Part shown: one piece after another, positions 17,535 through 27,643 of the stretch | How positions within the stretch are numbered: the first letter of the stretch is position 1 | Layout: the number at the start of each line of letters is the position of its first letter | Source of the DNA: Methylobrevis albus | Lineage (GTDB): Bacteria; Pseudomonadota; Alphaproteobacteria; Rhizobiales; Pleomorphomonadaceae | Direction: 5' to 3' | DNA length: 64,000 bases | Assembly: GCF_015904235.1 (NCBI RefSeq) | Contig: NZ_JADZLT010000053.1 | Coordinates: forward strand, 1 to 64,000 | Notes under the pieces: model-generated | The model's database searches: none | The model's input: the letters and a program-made list of their open reading frames with translations, nothing else | What the model was told of the DNA's origin: nothing | Translations under genes and position numbers: made by a program

Positions 17535-18686
17535 ATGCATCGCGACGAGGCAAGGACTGCCGATTCGGCCGGGCGCGTGCTCGAGAAGCCCGTCTGGGCG
17601 CTCGGCCTGATGAGCGGCACCTCGATGGACGGCGTCGACGCGGCGCTGCTTCTCACCGATGGGCTGACCGTCACCGACATCGGCCCGACGCTGTTCCGCC
17701 CCTACGCCGGGGACGAGCGCGCCGCGATCGCCGCGGCGCTGCCGGCCGCGCGCGACGTGCTGGCGCGCACCGACCGTCCTGAGCCGATCGCCGCGGCGGA
17801 GCACGTCGTGACCGAGGCGCACATCGCCGTGGTCGCCGACCTCGTCGCCGCGGCGGCGCGCGCGGGCATCACCGCCGACGTCATCGGGTTCCACGGCCAG
17901 ACCGTGTTCCATGCGCCCGAGCGCGGCCTCACCGTGCAGATCGGCGACGGCCAGCGCCTCGCGGCCGCATCCGGGCTGCAGGTCGTCTACGACCTGCGCG
18001 CCGCGGACGTCGCGGCGGGCGGGCAGGGGGCGCCGCTGGTGCCGATCTTCCACCGCGCCCTCGTCGCCCGCGCCGACCTGCCGCTGCCCGTCGCCGTGCT
18101 CAACGTCGGCGGCGTCGCCAACGTCACCTTTCTCGGTGACGCCGACGCGTTGTTCGCCTTCGATACCGGACCCGGCAACGCCCTGATGGACGACCTCCTG
18201 CGCCGCCGGGCCGGCCTCGGCTACGACGACGGCGGCCGGATCGCGGCCGGCGGCCGGGTCGACGAGGCCGTGCTCGCCGATCTGATGGAGCATCCCTTTT
18301 TCGCCGAGCCGTTCCCGAAATCCCTCGACCGCGACGCCTTTTCGCCGGATGCGGTCGAAAAGCTGCAAACCCCCGACGCGCTGGCGACGCTCGCCGCCTT
18401 CACGGCGGCGTCGGTCGCGGCCGGGATCAGGCTGCTGCCCAGCCCGCCGCAAACGATCGTCGTCGCGGGCGGCGGCGCGCGAAATCCGGTGCTGGTGGCG
18501 ATGATCGCGGCGAGAAGCGGGATCCGGACGGTAACAGCCGACAGCGTCGGCATCGCGGGGGATTTCGTCGAAGCCCAGGCCTTCGGCTACCTCGCCGCGC
18601 GGCGCCTGGCCGGGCTGCCGGTGACGTTTCCGGGGACGACGGGGGTCATGGTGCCGACGGTGGGCGGAGTGATCGCGCATCCGTGA
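17535..18686 (+). CDS. anmK: Anhydro-N-acetylmuramic acid kinase
   Basis: A 383-residue ASKHA kinase with GLMSGTSMDGVDAALL at the nucleotide-binding start, IGFHGQTVFHAP, LNVGGVANVTF, FDTGPGNALMDD and a late VAGGGARNP. It phosphorylates and opens 1,6-anhydroMurNAc to MurNAc-6-phosphate in cell-wall recycling, downstream of the AmpD-like amidase at 12521. AAGGAG precedes ATG 17535. The N-terminus has about 20 extra residues relative to the core; a later start is possible but has no obvious RBS. Confidence 0.95.
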   Translation: MHRDEARTADSAGRVLEKPVWALGLMSGTSMDGVDAALLLTDGLTVTDIGPTLFRPYAGDERAAIAAALPAARDVLARTDRPEPIAAAEHVVTEAHIAVVADLVAAAARAGITADVIGFHGQTVFHAPERGLTVQIGDGQRLAAASGLQVVYDLRAADVAAGGQGAPLVPIFHRALVARADLPLPVAVLNVGGVANVTFLGDADALFAFDTGPGNALMDDLLRRRAGLGYDDGGRIAAGGRVDEAVLADLMEHPFFAEPFPKSLDRDAFSPDAVEKLQTPDALATLAAFTAASVAAGIRLLPSPPQTIVVAGGGARNPVLVAMIAARSGIRTVTADSVGIAGDFVEAQAFGYLAARRLAGLPVTFPGTTGVMVPTVGGVIAHP

Positions 18687-18704
18687 GGGGGAGGATGGGG
18701 CGTA

Positions 18705-18865
18705 CCCCTCATCCGGCCTTCGGCCACCTTCTCCCGCGAGGGGAGAAGGGAACTTGGCAGCGATTTTCGATGAGGCTTCCGAGGCGCGGTCGGTGACCAT
18801 GCACCGAACCCGCCGCGACCCCTTCTCCCCTTGCGGGAGAAGGTGGCCGAAGGTCGGATGAGGGG
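18705..18865. repeat. Large rhizobial-type inverted repeat (46-nt arms)
   Basis: Left arm 18705-18750 and right arm 18820-18865 are reverse complements with 2 mismatches in 46. Each arm also folds on itself (GGCCTTCGGCC; CTTCTCCC ... GGGAGAAG). A 69-bp spacer separates them. Short palindromes of this sort (CTCATCCGGCCTTCGGCC with CTTCTCCCGC) recur in many Hyphomicrobiales genomes, as I recall. The element lies between two converging genes and may serve as a transcript end or mRNA stabiliser. Confidence 0.88.
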
Positions 18866-18896
18866 TGCGGCGCTTCCGCCGCCCCCGGACCCCGGC

Positions 18897-19547
18897 TTAC
18901 GCCGACACCATCGCCAGGCGCCGATCCACGTAGTTGCCGCAGATGTCGATCAACTCGTCGAGCTGCTTTTCGAAGAAGTGGTTGGTCTGCGGCAGCGTGC
19001 GCTGCTCGATGACGATGCCCTTCTGGGTCTTCAGCTTGTCGACCAGCGTCTGCACGTCCTTCGGCGGCGCCACCTTGTCGGAATCGCCGTGCACGATCAG
19101 GCCCGACGAGGGGCAGGGCGCGAGGAAGGAGAAGTCGTGCAGGTTGGCCGGCGGGGCGACCGAGATAAAGCCCTCGATCTCCGGCCGGCGCATCAGCAGC
19201 TGCATGCCGATCCAGGCCCCGAACGAGAAGCCCGCCACCCAGCACGAGCGGGCGTCGGGATGCACGCCCTGCACCCAGTCGAGCGCCGAGGCGGCATCGG
19301 AGAGTTCGCCCGAGCCATGGTCGAACACGCCCTGGCTGCGGCCGACGCCGCGGAAATTGAACCGCAGCACCGCGAAGCCGCGCTCCTTGAACATGTAGAA
19401 CAGGCGATAGGTGATCGCGTTGTTCATGGTTCCGCCGAACTGCGGATGTGGATGCAGGATCATCGCGATCGGGGCGTTGCGGCGGGTGGCCGGCTGAAAG
19501 CGGCCTTCGAGGCGGCCGGCAGGGCCATTGAAGATGACTTCGGGCAT
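18897..19547 (-). CDS. Alpha/beta hydrolase (COG2945-like)
   Basis: A 216-residue compact hydrolase. HPHPQFGGTMNN near residue 32 forms the oxyanion region, FNFRGVGRSQG follows, the nucleophile elbow is GFSFGA (Ser about 108), the acid is in VHGDSDKVAPP and the late His in TNHFFEKQ. No signal peptide. The group is annotated as a hydrolase of unknown physiological substrate. The single gene faces anmK across the palindromic repeat and is divergent from the suf operon. Confidence 0.85.
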   Translation of the reverse strand: MPEVIFNGPAGRLEGRFQPATRRNAPIAMILHPHPQFGGTMNNAITYRLFYMFKERGFAVLRFNFRGVGRSQGVFDHGSGELSDAASALDWVQGVHPDARSCWVAGFSFGAWIGMQLLMRRPEIEGFISVAPPANLHDFSFLAPCPSSGLIVHGDSDKVAPPKDVQTLVDKLKTQKGIVIEQRTLPQTNHFFEKQLDELIDICGNYVDRRLAMVSA

Positions 19548-19625
19548 CGTTCTCTTCGGTGCTCGTGTGTCGGCCCGATGGCCCGCGGGGCCGGCCGCAG
19601 CACGGGGAAATGCTTAGCCCTCGCC

Positions 19626-19654
19626 TTGACTCGGCGACGGCCGTTGCCTAAAAG
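19626..19654 (+). promoter_or_regulatory. Sigma-70-type promoter of the suf operon
   Basis: TTGACT (19626-19631), 17-bp spacer, TAAAAG (19649-19654). The predicted start is near 19661, inside the iron-control palindrome. This gives a leader of about 290 nt before the first gene. The leader contains nothing else I can name. Confidence 0.7.
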
Positions 19655-19657
19655 TTC

Positions 19658-19674
19658 TTTAGAACAATTCGAAA
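19658..19674. promoter_or_regulatory. Irr box / iron control element (ICE) of the suf operon
   Basis: TTTAGAA-CAA-TTCGAAA is a 17-bp palindrome with one mismatch, fitting the TTTAGAA-N3-TTCTAAA pattern described for Irr sites in Rhizobiales. It overlaps the expected transcription start, the position for repression. Irr is the haem-sensing Fur-family regulator, active under iron limitation, and suf operons are among its predicted targets. The motif is seen directly; Irr binding is inferred. Confidence 0.72.
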
Positions 19675-19947
19675 CTGGAGCGCCAGTTCACCGACGGCTC
19701 GACTGCCGTTGCAGGAACGGGAAACTCCGGAACCGAATTGCGTGTTCGTCCCGCACATGCGGCGTGGCCGGGCCGCGCGTCAAGAAAAATCGATCCGGGG
19801 TCCGGGCCGGTTCGTACCGAGTTTGCCGACACCGGACCGGCATCGATCGTGTAGATGTGGTCGTTGCGCGGCAAGACAAGTCAGCCGCGCAAACGATCCC
19901 GGGAAGCTTCGGCCGCCGACTGCTGCGGCCATCGATTGCGGAGAACC

Positions 19948-21153
19948 ATGCCAGAGCCGCGGCTATACCTCGATCACAACGCCGGTGCCCCGCTGCGCGA
20001 CTGCGCGCGGGCGGCGATGATCGACGCGCTCGGCCGGGCCGGAAATCCGTCCTCCGTGCACGGCGAGGGGCGTCTCGCCCGCGCCACCGTCGCCGCGGCG
20101 CGGCGCGCGGTCGCCGGCCTCGTCGGCGCGGCGCCCGCCACGGTCACCTTCACCTCCGGCGGCTCCGAGGCGGCGGCGACCTTGCTGACGCCGGACTGGA
20201 GCTATGCCGGCAAGCCTGTCCGCTTCGACCGCCTGCTGGTCTCCGCGATCGAGCACGCCGCCGTCCTCAAGGGCGGCCGCTTCGCGCCCGCCGCCGTCGA
20301 GCAGGTCGCGGTCGACCGGGCCGGCCGGCTCGACCTCGCCGCCCTCGGCAGCCGGCTCGCGGCCGCGTCGGAGGCGGGCGAGCGGGTGCTGGTCGCGCTG
20401 ATGCTCGCGAACAACGAGACGGGCGTCATCCAGCCGGTCGCCGAAGCGGCGGCCCTGGTGCACGCCGCCGGCGGACTGCTGGTCTGCGACGCGGTGCAGG
20501 CGGCGGGCAGGATCCCGGTCGACCTCGGCGCACTCGGCGCGGACGCGCTGCTGCTGTCCGCTCACAAGTTCGGCGGGCCCCAGGGCGCCGGCGCGATCGT
20601 GCGGGCGTCCGAACTCTGGAGCTTCGCGCCGCTCGTCACCGGCGGCGGCCAGGAAACCTACGCCCGGGCCGGCACCGAGAACGTCGCCGCGATCGCCGGC
20701 TTCGGCGCGGCAGCGACGGCCGCCGCCGCAGAAGTGGCGACGGACGGCTGGGACGGGCGCCGCGAACGGCTGGAGGCGGCGGTGCTCACTGCGACGCCGG
20801 ATGCGGTCGTTTTTGGGGCGGGCGCCGAGCGGCTGCCGAACACGCTCTGTTTCGGCGTTTCGGGCCTCGGCGCCGAAAAGGCGACGATCGCTTTCGACCT
20901 CGCCGGGATCGCGGTGTCGTCCGGCTCGGCCTGCTCGTCGGGCAAGGTCGGCCCGTCGCACGTGCTTGCGGCGATGGGCTTCGATCACGATATGGCGAGG
21001 AGCGGCATCAGGGTGAGCTTCGGTCTGTCGACGACGGACGCGGATCTTGAGCGGTTCCTCGTGGTCTGGCGCCGGATCGGTGCCGACTTCTCCCGCTCCG
21101 CCGCCCCCGGCAATGGAGATATGAGCCCGCGGACTGGCGTTCGCGCGGCCTGA
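19948..21153 (+). CDS. Cysteine desulfurase, IscS/NifS group
   Basis: A 401-residue PLP enzyme. LYLDHNAGAPL opens it, TSGGSEAAA and the cofactor-binding Lys207 (SAHKFGG) follow, and the mobile catalytic loop is SGSACSSGK with Cys329. It frees sulfur from cysteine as a protein persulfide. It is the first gene of the suf operon; rhizobial suf operons typically carry this group I desulfurase ahead of sufB as well as sufS downstream. ATG 19948 follows GGAGAA and begins MPEPRLYLDHN. Confidence 0.92.
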   Translation: MPEPRLYLDHNAGAPLRDCARAAMIDALGRAGNPSSVHGEGRLARATVAAARRAVAGLVGAAPATVTFTSGGSEAAATLLTPDWSYAGKPVRFDRLLVSAIEHAAVLKGGRFAPAAVEQVAVDRAGRLDLAALGSRLAAASEAGERVLVALMLANNETGVIQPVAEAAALVHAAGGLLVCDAVQAAGRIPVDLGALGADALLLSAHKFGGPQGAGAIVRASELWSFAPLVTGGGQETYARAGTENVAAIAGFGAAATAAAAEVATDGWDGRRERLEAAVLTATPDAVVFGAGAERLPNTLCFGVSGLGAEKATIAFDLAGIAVSSGSACSSGKVGPSHVLAAMGFDHDMARSGIRVSFGLSTTDADLERFLVVWRRIGADFSRSAAPGNGDMSPRTGVRAA

Positions 21154-21213
21154 GTGTCATTTGAGTTCTGGAAATCCCGCGGTCCTTGAAACCGCCTCGG
21201 ATGGAGTAACAAA

Positions 21214-22689
<1,476 letters not shown>

Positions 22690-22737
22690 CGGCCGACGCA
22701 TGGGGGCCGGCGCCGAGTTCAGGCGTCCGATGATGTG

Positions 22738-22842
22738 GTCATGGTCCGCGAAGGCGGACCATCCACGAAAGCCCCTCGGCAAGTCCGTCCCGGCCGAAAC
22801 CTGGTGAACCTCGTGGATGGTCCGCCTGCGCGGACCATGACG
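22738..22842. repeat. Nested inverted-repeat element, copy B, inside the suf operon
   Basis: The left arm 22738-22768 contains ATGGTCCGC GAAG GCGGACCAT and the right arm 22811-22842 contains ATGGTCCGC CTGC GCGGACCAT. Both are perfect 9-bp hairpins, and the arms are inverted copies of each other, extended by TCCACGA/TCGTGGA. Same family as 11525-11672. It lies between sufB and sufC, so it will be transcribed and can fold strongly in the operon mRNA. Confidence 0.88.
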
Positions 22843-22911
22843 TCCAGGACACAATGATTGACCACGGCCTCCGCCCTGGCGCGTCGAGGCCTCTGAACGG
22901 AAAGAAGACCC

Positions 22912-23667
22912 ATGCTCGAAATCAAGAACCTGCACGCCCGCATCGCCGAGGACGGCACCGAGATCCTGAACGGCATCGACCTCGTCGTGAAGCCGGGCGA
23001 AGTGCACGCCATCATGGGGCCGAACGGCTCGGGCAAGTCGACCCTGTCCTACGTGCTCTCCGGCAAGGACGACTACGAGGTCACCGAGGGCGACATCCTG
23101 TTCAACGGCGAGTCGATCCTCGAGCTCGGCCCGGACGAGCGCGCCGCGGCGGGCTTCTTCCTCGCCTTCCAGTACCCGATCGAGATCCCCGGCGTCGCGA
23201 CGATGACGTTCCTGAAGGCAGCGATCAACGCCCAGCGCAAGGCGCGCGGCGAGTCCGAGATCACGACGCCGGACTTCATGCGCCTCGTCAAGGAGACCTC
23301 GGCGAAGCTCAACATCTCGTCCGACATGCTGAAGCGTCCGCTCAATGTCGGCTTCTCCGGCGGCGAGAAGAAGCGCAACGAGATCATGCAGATGGCGCTG
23401 CTGCAGCCGAAGCTCTGCATCCTCGACGAGACCGATTCCGGCCTCGACATCGACGCGCTGAAGGTCGTCTCCGAAGGCGTCAACGCGCTGCGCTCGCCCG
23501 ACCGCGCCTTCATCGTCATCACCCACTACCAGCGCCTGCTCGACCACATCGTGCCGGACGTGGTGCACGTGCTCTCCAAGGGCCGCATCGTGAAGACCGG
23601 TGGACCGGAACTGGCCCTGGAGCTCGAGAAGAACGGCTACGCCGACTTCGTCGACGTCGCGGCGTGA
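22912..23667 (+). CDS. sufC: Fe-S cluster assembly ATPase SufC
   Basis: A 251-residue ABC-type ATPase without membrane domain. Walker A is GPNGSGKST, the Q-loop is in FQYPIEIPG, the signature is FSGGEKKR, and Walker B is CILDETDSGLD. It powers the SufBCD scaffold. AAAGAAG precedes ATG 22912. Confidence 0.98.
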   Translation: MLEIKNLHARIAEDGTEILNGIDLVVKPGEVHAIMGPNGSGKSTLSYVLSGKDDYEVTEGDILFNGESILELGPDERAAAGFFLAFQYPIEIPGVATMTFLKAAINAQRKARGESEITTPDFMRLVKETSAKLNISSDMLKRPLNVGFSGGEKKRNEIMQMALLQPKLCILDETDSGLDIDALKVVSEGVNALRSPDRAFIVITHYQRLLDHIVPDVVHVLSKGRIVKTGGPELALELEKNGYADFVDVAA

Positions 23668-23678
23668 AGGACAGCACC

Positions 23679-24965
23679 ATGAGCGCCGAACCCATCCGCA
23701 TGAAGACGCCGGCCGAAGAGGGCTTTCCGGCCGTCTTCGACGCCGCCGCCGCCGGCCTGCCGGGCACGCCGGACATCGCCGCCGCGCGCCGCGCCGCGAT
23801 CGCGCTGGTGCGCGACGAGGGCCTGCCGCATCGCCGCATCGAGGCCTACCACTACACCGACCTGCGCGCCCTGGTGCGCAGCGTCCCGCCGCTGGCGATC
23901 TTCGCCGCCGACGCGACCGGCGCTGCCCTGACGGATGCCGCCACCGTCATAGGCTTCACCAACGGCCGCCTGACGAAGACGCCCGAGGCGCTGCCCGCCG
24001 GCGTGATCCTGCAGAGCTTCGTCGAGGCGGCGAGCGCCGGCTCGATCACGCTGCCGACCCCCGCCGGCCTCGCCGACAGCGTAAGCAGCCTCAACACGGC
24101 GTTCGCCTCCGACGGCGCGATGCTCTACGTCGCCCCGGCCGGTGACGCGGCCGCGGTGATCGAACTGCAGTCGGCCGTGGTCGGCGGCGGTCAGGCCCAT
24201 CTCGCCCACCGCGTCACGGTCGCGGCCGGCGCGAAGCTGCTGCTGATCGACCGCACCAGCGGCCCGGCCGACACCGACTACCTTGCCTCCGGTTCGCTGA
24301 CCCTCGTCGTCGAGGACGGTGCCGAGGTGACGCTGGTCCGGCTGCAGCGCGAAGGCGACAAGGCGACCCGCTTCGACCGGCTCGACATCTCGCTCGGCGA
24401 AGGCTCGAAGATCGCCCTGCATTCGGTCTCGCTCGGCGCAAAACTCTGGCGTTTCGAGATCGGGCTGTCGATCACCGGCGACGACGCCGAGGCCCAGCTG
24501 TTCGGCGCCGGCCTGCTGCAGGGGCGCCAGCATGGCGACACCACGCTGTTCGTCGACCACGCGGCGCTGCGTGGCACCAGCAAGGAGACGTTCAAGAGCG
24601 TCGCCACCGACGAGGCGAAAGCCGTGTTCCAGGGCAAGATCCTCGTCCGCCCCGGCGCGCAGAAGACCGACGGCAAGATGATGGCGAACGCGCTGCTGCT
24701 CTCCGAGCGCGCCGAGTTCATGACCAAGCCTGAGCTGGAGATCTTCGCCGACGACGTCGCCTGTGGCCATGGCGCCACCTGCGGCGAGATCGACGAGAAC
24801 CATCTCTTCTACCTGATGGCCCGCGGCGTGCCGAAACCGGTCGCCGAGCAGCTGCTGATCGCCGCTTTCGTCGAGGAAGTGTTCGACGACGTGCCGGACG
24901 AGGCGCTGAAGGCGGCGCTGGCGGCCGAGGTCGACGGCTGGCTCGCCGGCCGCGCGGCCGGCTGA
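23679..24965 (+). CDS. sufD: Fe-S cluster assembly protein SufD
   Basis: A 428-residue paralog of SufB. It has an N-terminal helical part (HRRIEAYHYTDLRAL), a beta-helix core, and the conserved C-terminal block LEIFADDVACGHGATCGEIDE (split here at 24738-24800), whose His in CGHGAT takes part in cluster formation. It starts 11 nt after the sufC stop and is co-transcribed with it. Confidence 0.96.
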   Translation: MSAEPIRMKTPAEEGFPAVFDAAAAGLPGTPDIAAARRAAIALVRDEGLPHRRIEAYHYTDLRALVRSVPPLAIFAADATGAALTDAATVIGFTNGRLTKTPEALPAGVILQSFVEAASAGSITLPTPAGLADSVSSLNTAFASDGAMLYVAPAGDAAAVIELQSAVVGGGQAHLAHRVTVAAGAKLLLIDRTSGPADTDYLASGSLTLVVEDGAEVTLVRLQREGDKATRFDRLDISLGEGSKIALHSVSLGAKLWRFEIGLSITGDDAEAQLFGAGLLQGRQHGDTTLFVDHAALRGTSKETFKSVATDEAKAVFQGKILVRPGAQKTDGKMMANALLLSERAEFMTKPELEIFADDVACGHGATCGEIDENHLFYLMARGVPKPVAEQLLIAAFVEEVFDDVPDEALKAALAAEVDGWLAGRAAG

Positions 24966-25106
24966 AACGGCGCCGGGCGCGTGGCCGGCGCCCGGGCCAC
25001 CGCCGGCAGGACGACGATGGACAGGCGGTCGCAGAGATCGCCGCACCCGGCAGGCTGCCGCCCGAAACCCCGGGCGGCCGGCGCCGGGTTGCAGGAGACC
25101 GACAAG

Positions 25107-26342
25107 ATGGATGTCCTCGCAGAGACCTATGACGTCGAGCGGATCCGGCAGGATTTCCCGATCCTCTCGACCACCGTCTACGGCAAGCCGCTGGTCTACC
25201 TCGACAACGGCGCCTCGGCCCAGAAGCCGAAGCAGGTGCTCGACCGGATCATGCGGGCCTATACGGAAGAGTATTCCAACGTCCACCGCGGGCTGCACTA
25301 CCTCTCGAACGCCGCGACGGACGCCTATGAAAAGTCGCGCGAGACCGTGCGCCGCTTTCTCAACGCCAGCAGCATCGACGAGATCATCTTCACCCGCTCC
25401 TCGACCGAGGCGATCAACCTCGTCGCGGCGAGCTACGGCGGCTCGGTGATCGGGGAGGGCGACGAGATCATCCTCTCGATCCTTGAGCACCATTCGAACA
25501 TCGTGCCGTGGGATTTCCACCGCAAGCACAAGGGCGCGGTGATCAAGTGGGCGCCGATCGCCGAGGACGGCACCTTCCTGCTCGACGAATTCGAGAAGCT
25601 GATCACGCCGAAGACCAAGGTCGTCGCGATCACGCACATGTCGAACGTGACGGGCACCGTCGTCCCCGTGAAGGACGTCATCCGCATCGCGCACGCCCAC
25701 GGCGTCAAGGTGCTGGTCGACGGCAGTCAGGGCGCCGTGCACCTCCCCGTCGACGTGCGCGACCTCGACGCCGATTTCTACGTCTTCACCGGCCACAAGG
25801 TGTACGGCCCGACGGGCATCGGCGTGCTCTACGGCAAGGCGGCGCTGCTCGCCGATATGCCGCCCTACATGGGCGGCGGTGAGATGATCCGCGACGTCAC
25901 CGAGGACTACGTCTCCTACAACGAGCCGCCGCACCGCTTCGAGGCCGGCACGCCGCCGATCGTCCAGGCGATCGGGCTCGGCGCCGCGCTCGAGTATATG
26001 GAACAGGTCGGCCGCCGCGCGATTCTCGCCCACGAGGAAGGCCTGCGGGATTACGCCCACGAGCGCCTGTCGGCGATCAACGCGATCCGCATCTTCGGCA
26101 CCACGCCGGAGAAGGGCGCCATCGTCGCCTTCAGCATGGAGGGTGCCCATGCGCACGACGTGGCGACCGTGATCGACCGCGCCGGCGTCGCGGTGCGCGC
26201 CGGCACCCACTGCGCCCAGCCGCTGCTCGCCCGCTACGGGGTCACCTCGACCTGCCGGGCGTCCTTCGGGATGTACAACATGCGCGCCGAAATCGACGTT
26301 CTGGCGGAAGCGCTGGAAAAGGCCCGGAGGATGTTCGCATGA
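25107..26342 (+). CDS. sufS: Cysteine desulfurase SufS
   Basis: A 411-residue group II desulfurase with YLDNGASAQKP, VHRGLHYLSN, the PLP Lys231 (FTGHKVYGPTG) and catalytic Cys369 in the short rigid loop RAGTHCAQPL. It supplies sulfur to SufBCD. The 141 bp after sufD show no gene. The stop overlaps the next start (ATGA at 26339-26342). Confidence 0.97.
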   Translation: MDVLAETYDVERIRQDFPILSTTVYGKPLVYLDNGASAQKPKQVLDRIMRAYTEEYSNVHRGLHYLSNAATDAYEKSRETVRRFLNASSIDEIIFTRSSTEAINLVAASYGGSVIGEGDEIILSILEHHSNIVPWDFHRKHKGAVIKWAPIAEDGTFLLDEFEKLITPKTKVVAITHMSNVTGTVVPVKDVIRIAHAHGVKVLVDGSQGAVHLPVDVRDLDADFYVFTGHKVYGPTGIGVLYGKAALLADMPPYMGGGEMIRDVTEDYVSYNEPPHRFEAGTPPIVQAIGLGAALEYMEQVGRRAILAHEEGLRDYAHERLSAINAIRIFGTTPEKGAIVAFSMEGAHAHDVATVIDRAGVAVRAGTHCAQPLLARYGVTSTCRASFGMYNMRAEIDVLAEALEKARRMFA

Positions 26343-26719
26343 CGACGACCGACGAGACCAAGGCGCCGGAGACCGGCGCCGTGCCGGCGGCTTCGGCGAT
26401 CCCGCCCGAGGAAATCGAGCGGCTGACCGACGACATCATCGCGGCGCTGAAGACCGTCTATGATCCGGAGATTCCGGCCGACATCTACGAGCTCGGCCTG
26501 ATCTACCGCATCGACATCGAGGACGACCGCACCGTCGAGATCGACATGACGCTGACCGCACCGGGCTGCCCGGTCGCTGGCGAGATGCCGGGCTGGGTCG
26601 AGAACGCCGTCGGCGCCGTCGCCGGGGTCGGTGACGTCAAGGTGCGCATGGTGTTCGACCCGCCGTGGACGCAGGACCGGATGTCGGAAGAAGCGCAGGT
26701 CGCGCTCAACATGTACTGA
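26339..26719 (+). CDS. sufT: MIP18/DUF59-family Fe-S maturation factor (SufT-like)
   Basis: A 126-residue protein with a ~30-residue flexible N-terminus, then the MIP18 domain: KTVYDPEIPADIYELGLIY, LTAPGCPVAGEMP with the conserved Cys, and VFDPPWTQDRMSEEA. These small proteins help mature particular Fe-S enzymes. The start overlaps the sufS stop by 4 bp, so translation is coupled. Confidence 0.92.
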   Translation: MTTTDETKAPETGAVPAASAIPPEEIERLTDDIIAALKTVYDPEIPADIYELGLIYRIDIEDDRTVEIDMTLTAPGCPVAGEMPGWVENAVGAVAGVGDVKVRMVFDPPWTQDRMSEEAQVALNMY

Positions 26720-26728
26720 GGATCTGCA

Positions 26729-27145
26729 ATGGCTCCCCGCGTCACCGGCCTGCTCGAAACCTGCCTCTACGTTGCCGACCTCGGCATCGCCCGGCAGTTC
26801 TACGAGACGGTGCTGGGACTCGGCGTCATGATGGGCGACTACCGCTTCCTCGCGTTCGACCTCGGGCCCGGCAGCGTGCTGCTGCTGTTCATCGCCGGCG
26901 ACACGACCGAGCCGGTCGAACTGCCGGGCGGCATCATCCCGCCGCACGACGGCCGCGGCCCGACCCACATCGCCTTCGCCGTGCCGGCGGGCAGTCTCGC
27001 CGACTGGCGCAGCCGCCTGGCGGACAACGACATTGCCATCGAATCGGAAGTGAGCTGGCCGAACGGCGGCCAGAGCCTCTACCTCCGCGACCCCGATCGC
27101 CATCTGGTCGAACTCGCGACGCCGGGCGTCTGGCCGAATTACTGA
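26729..27145 (+). CDS. VOC-family (glyoxalase/dioxygenase superfamily) protein
   Basis: A 138-residue protein of two beta-alpha-beta-beta-beta modules. ETCLYVADLGIARQFYETVLG is the first, THIAFAVPAGSLADWRSRL the second. Metal-ligand candidates are a Glu near the start, His at THIAF and Glu in HLVELATPG. It resembles fosfomycin-resistance-like and lactoylglutathione-lyase-like proteins, but the substrate cannot be told. It sits 9 nt after sufT inside the suf operon, between sufT and sufA. Confidence 0.85.
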   Translation: MAPRVTGLLETCLYVADLGIARQFYETVLGLGVMMGDYRFLAFDLGPGSVLLLFIAGDTTEPVELPGGIIPPHDGRGPTHIAFAVPAGSLADWRSRLADNDIAIESEVSWPNGGQSLYLRDPDRHLVELATPGVWPNY

Positions 27146-27263
27146 GCCGCAGGGCAGGGATCGCCACGGCGGTCTTGGGCGTAACGCCCGTCGATGCTAT
27201 CTAAGGGATACGACGGATCGCATCCGGCCTTGAACCGGATCGGGATTTGCGAAGGATCAGACG

Positions 27264-27629
27264 ATGGGTATCAGAGCCAAGCTCAATGTCATGTCACTCA
27301 GCGAGCGCGCCGCGGAGCGGGTGCGCGAGATCGTCGAGGATGCCGACGACGCGGTGCTCGGCATCCGCATCGGCGTGAAGAACGGCGGCTGCGCCGGCAT
27401 GGCCTACACCATGGACTACGTCACCGAGGCCCGCGCCGGCGACGAGCGCGTCGAGGACAAGGGCGCCACCGTGTTCGTCGATCCGAAGGCGGTGCTGTTC
27501 CTGCTCGGCACCGAGATGGATTTCGAGACGACGGCGCTGAAATCCGGCTTCGTCTTCAAGAACCCGAACCAGGTGTCGGCCTGTGGCTGCGGCGAGTCCG
27601 TCAGCCTGAAGCCCGCCGAACACGCCTGA
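27264..27629 (+). CDS. sufA: A-type Fe-S carrier SufA
   Basis: A 121-residue A-type carrier with its three conserved cysteines: GGCAGMAY and the C-terminal CGCGES. It takes clusters from SufBCD to target proteins. It is 118 bp from the VOC gene; ATG 27264 begins MGIRAKLNVMSLSERA, and AAGGATC lies ahead. Confidence 0.95.
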   Translation: MGIRAKLNVMSLSERAAERVREIVEDADDAVLGIRIGVKNGGCAGMAYTMDYVTEARAGDERVEDKGATVFVDPKAVLFLLGTEMDFETTALKSGFVFKNPNQVSACGCGESVSLKPAEHA

Positions 27630-27643
27630 CGATCGCCGGAACG

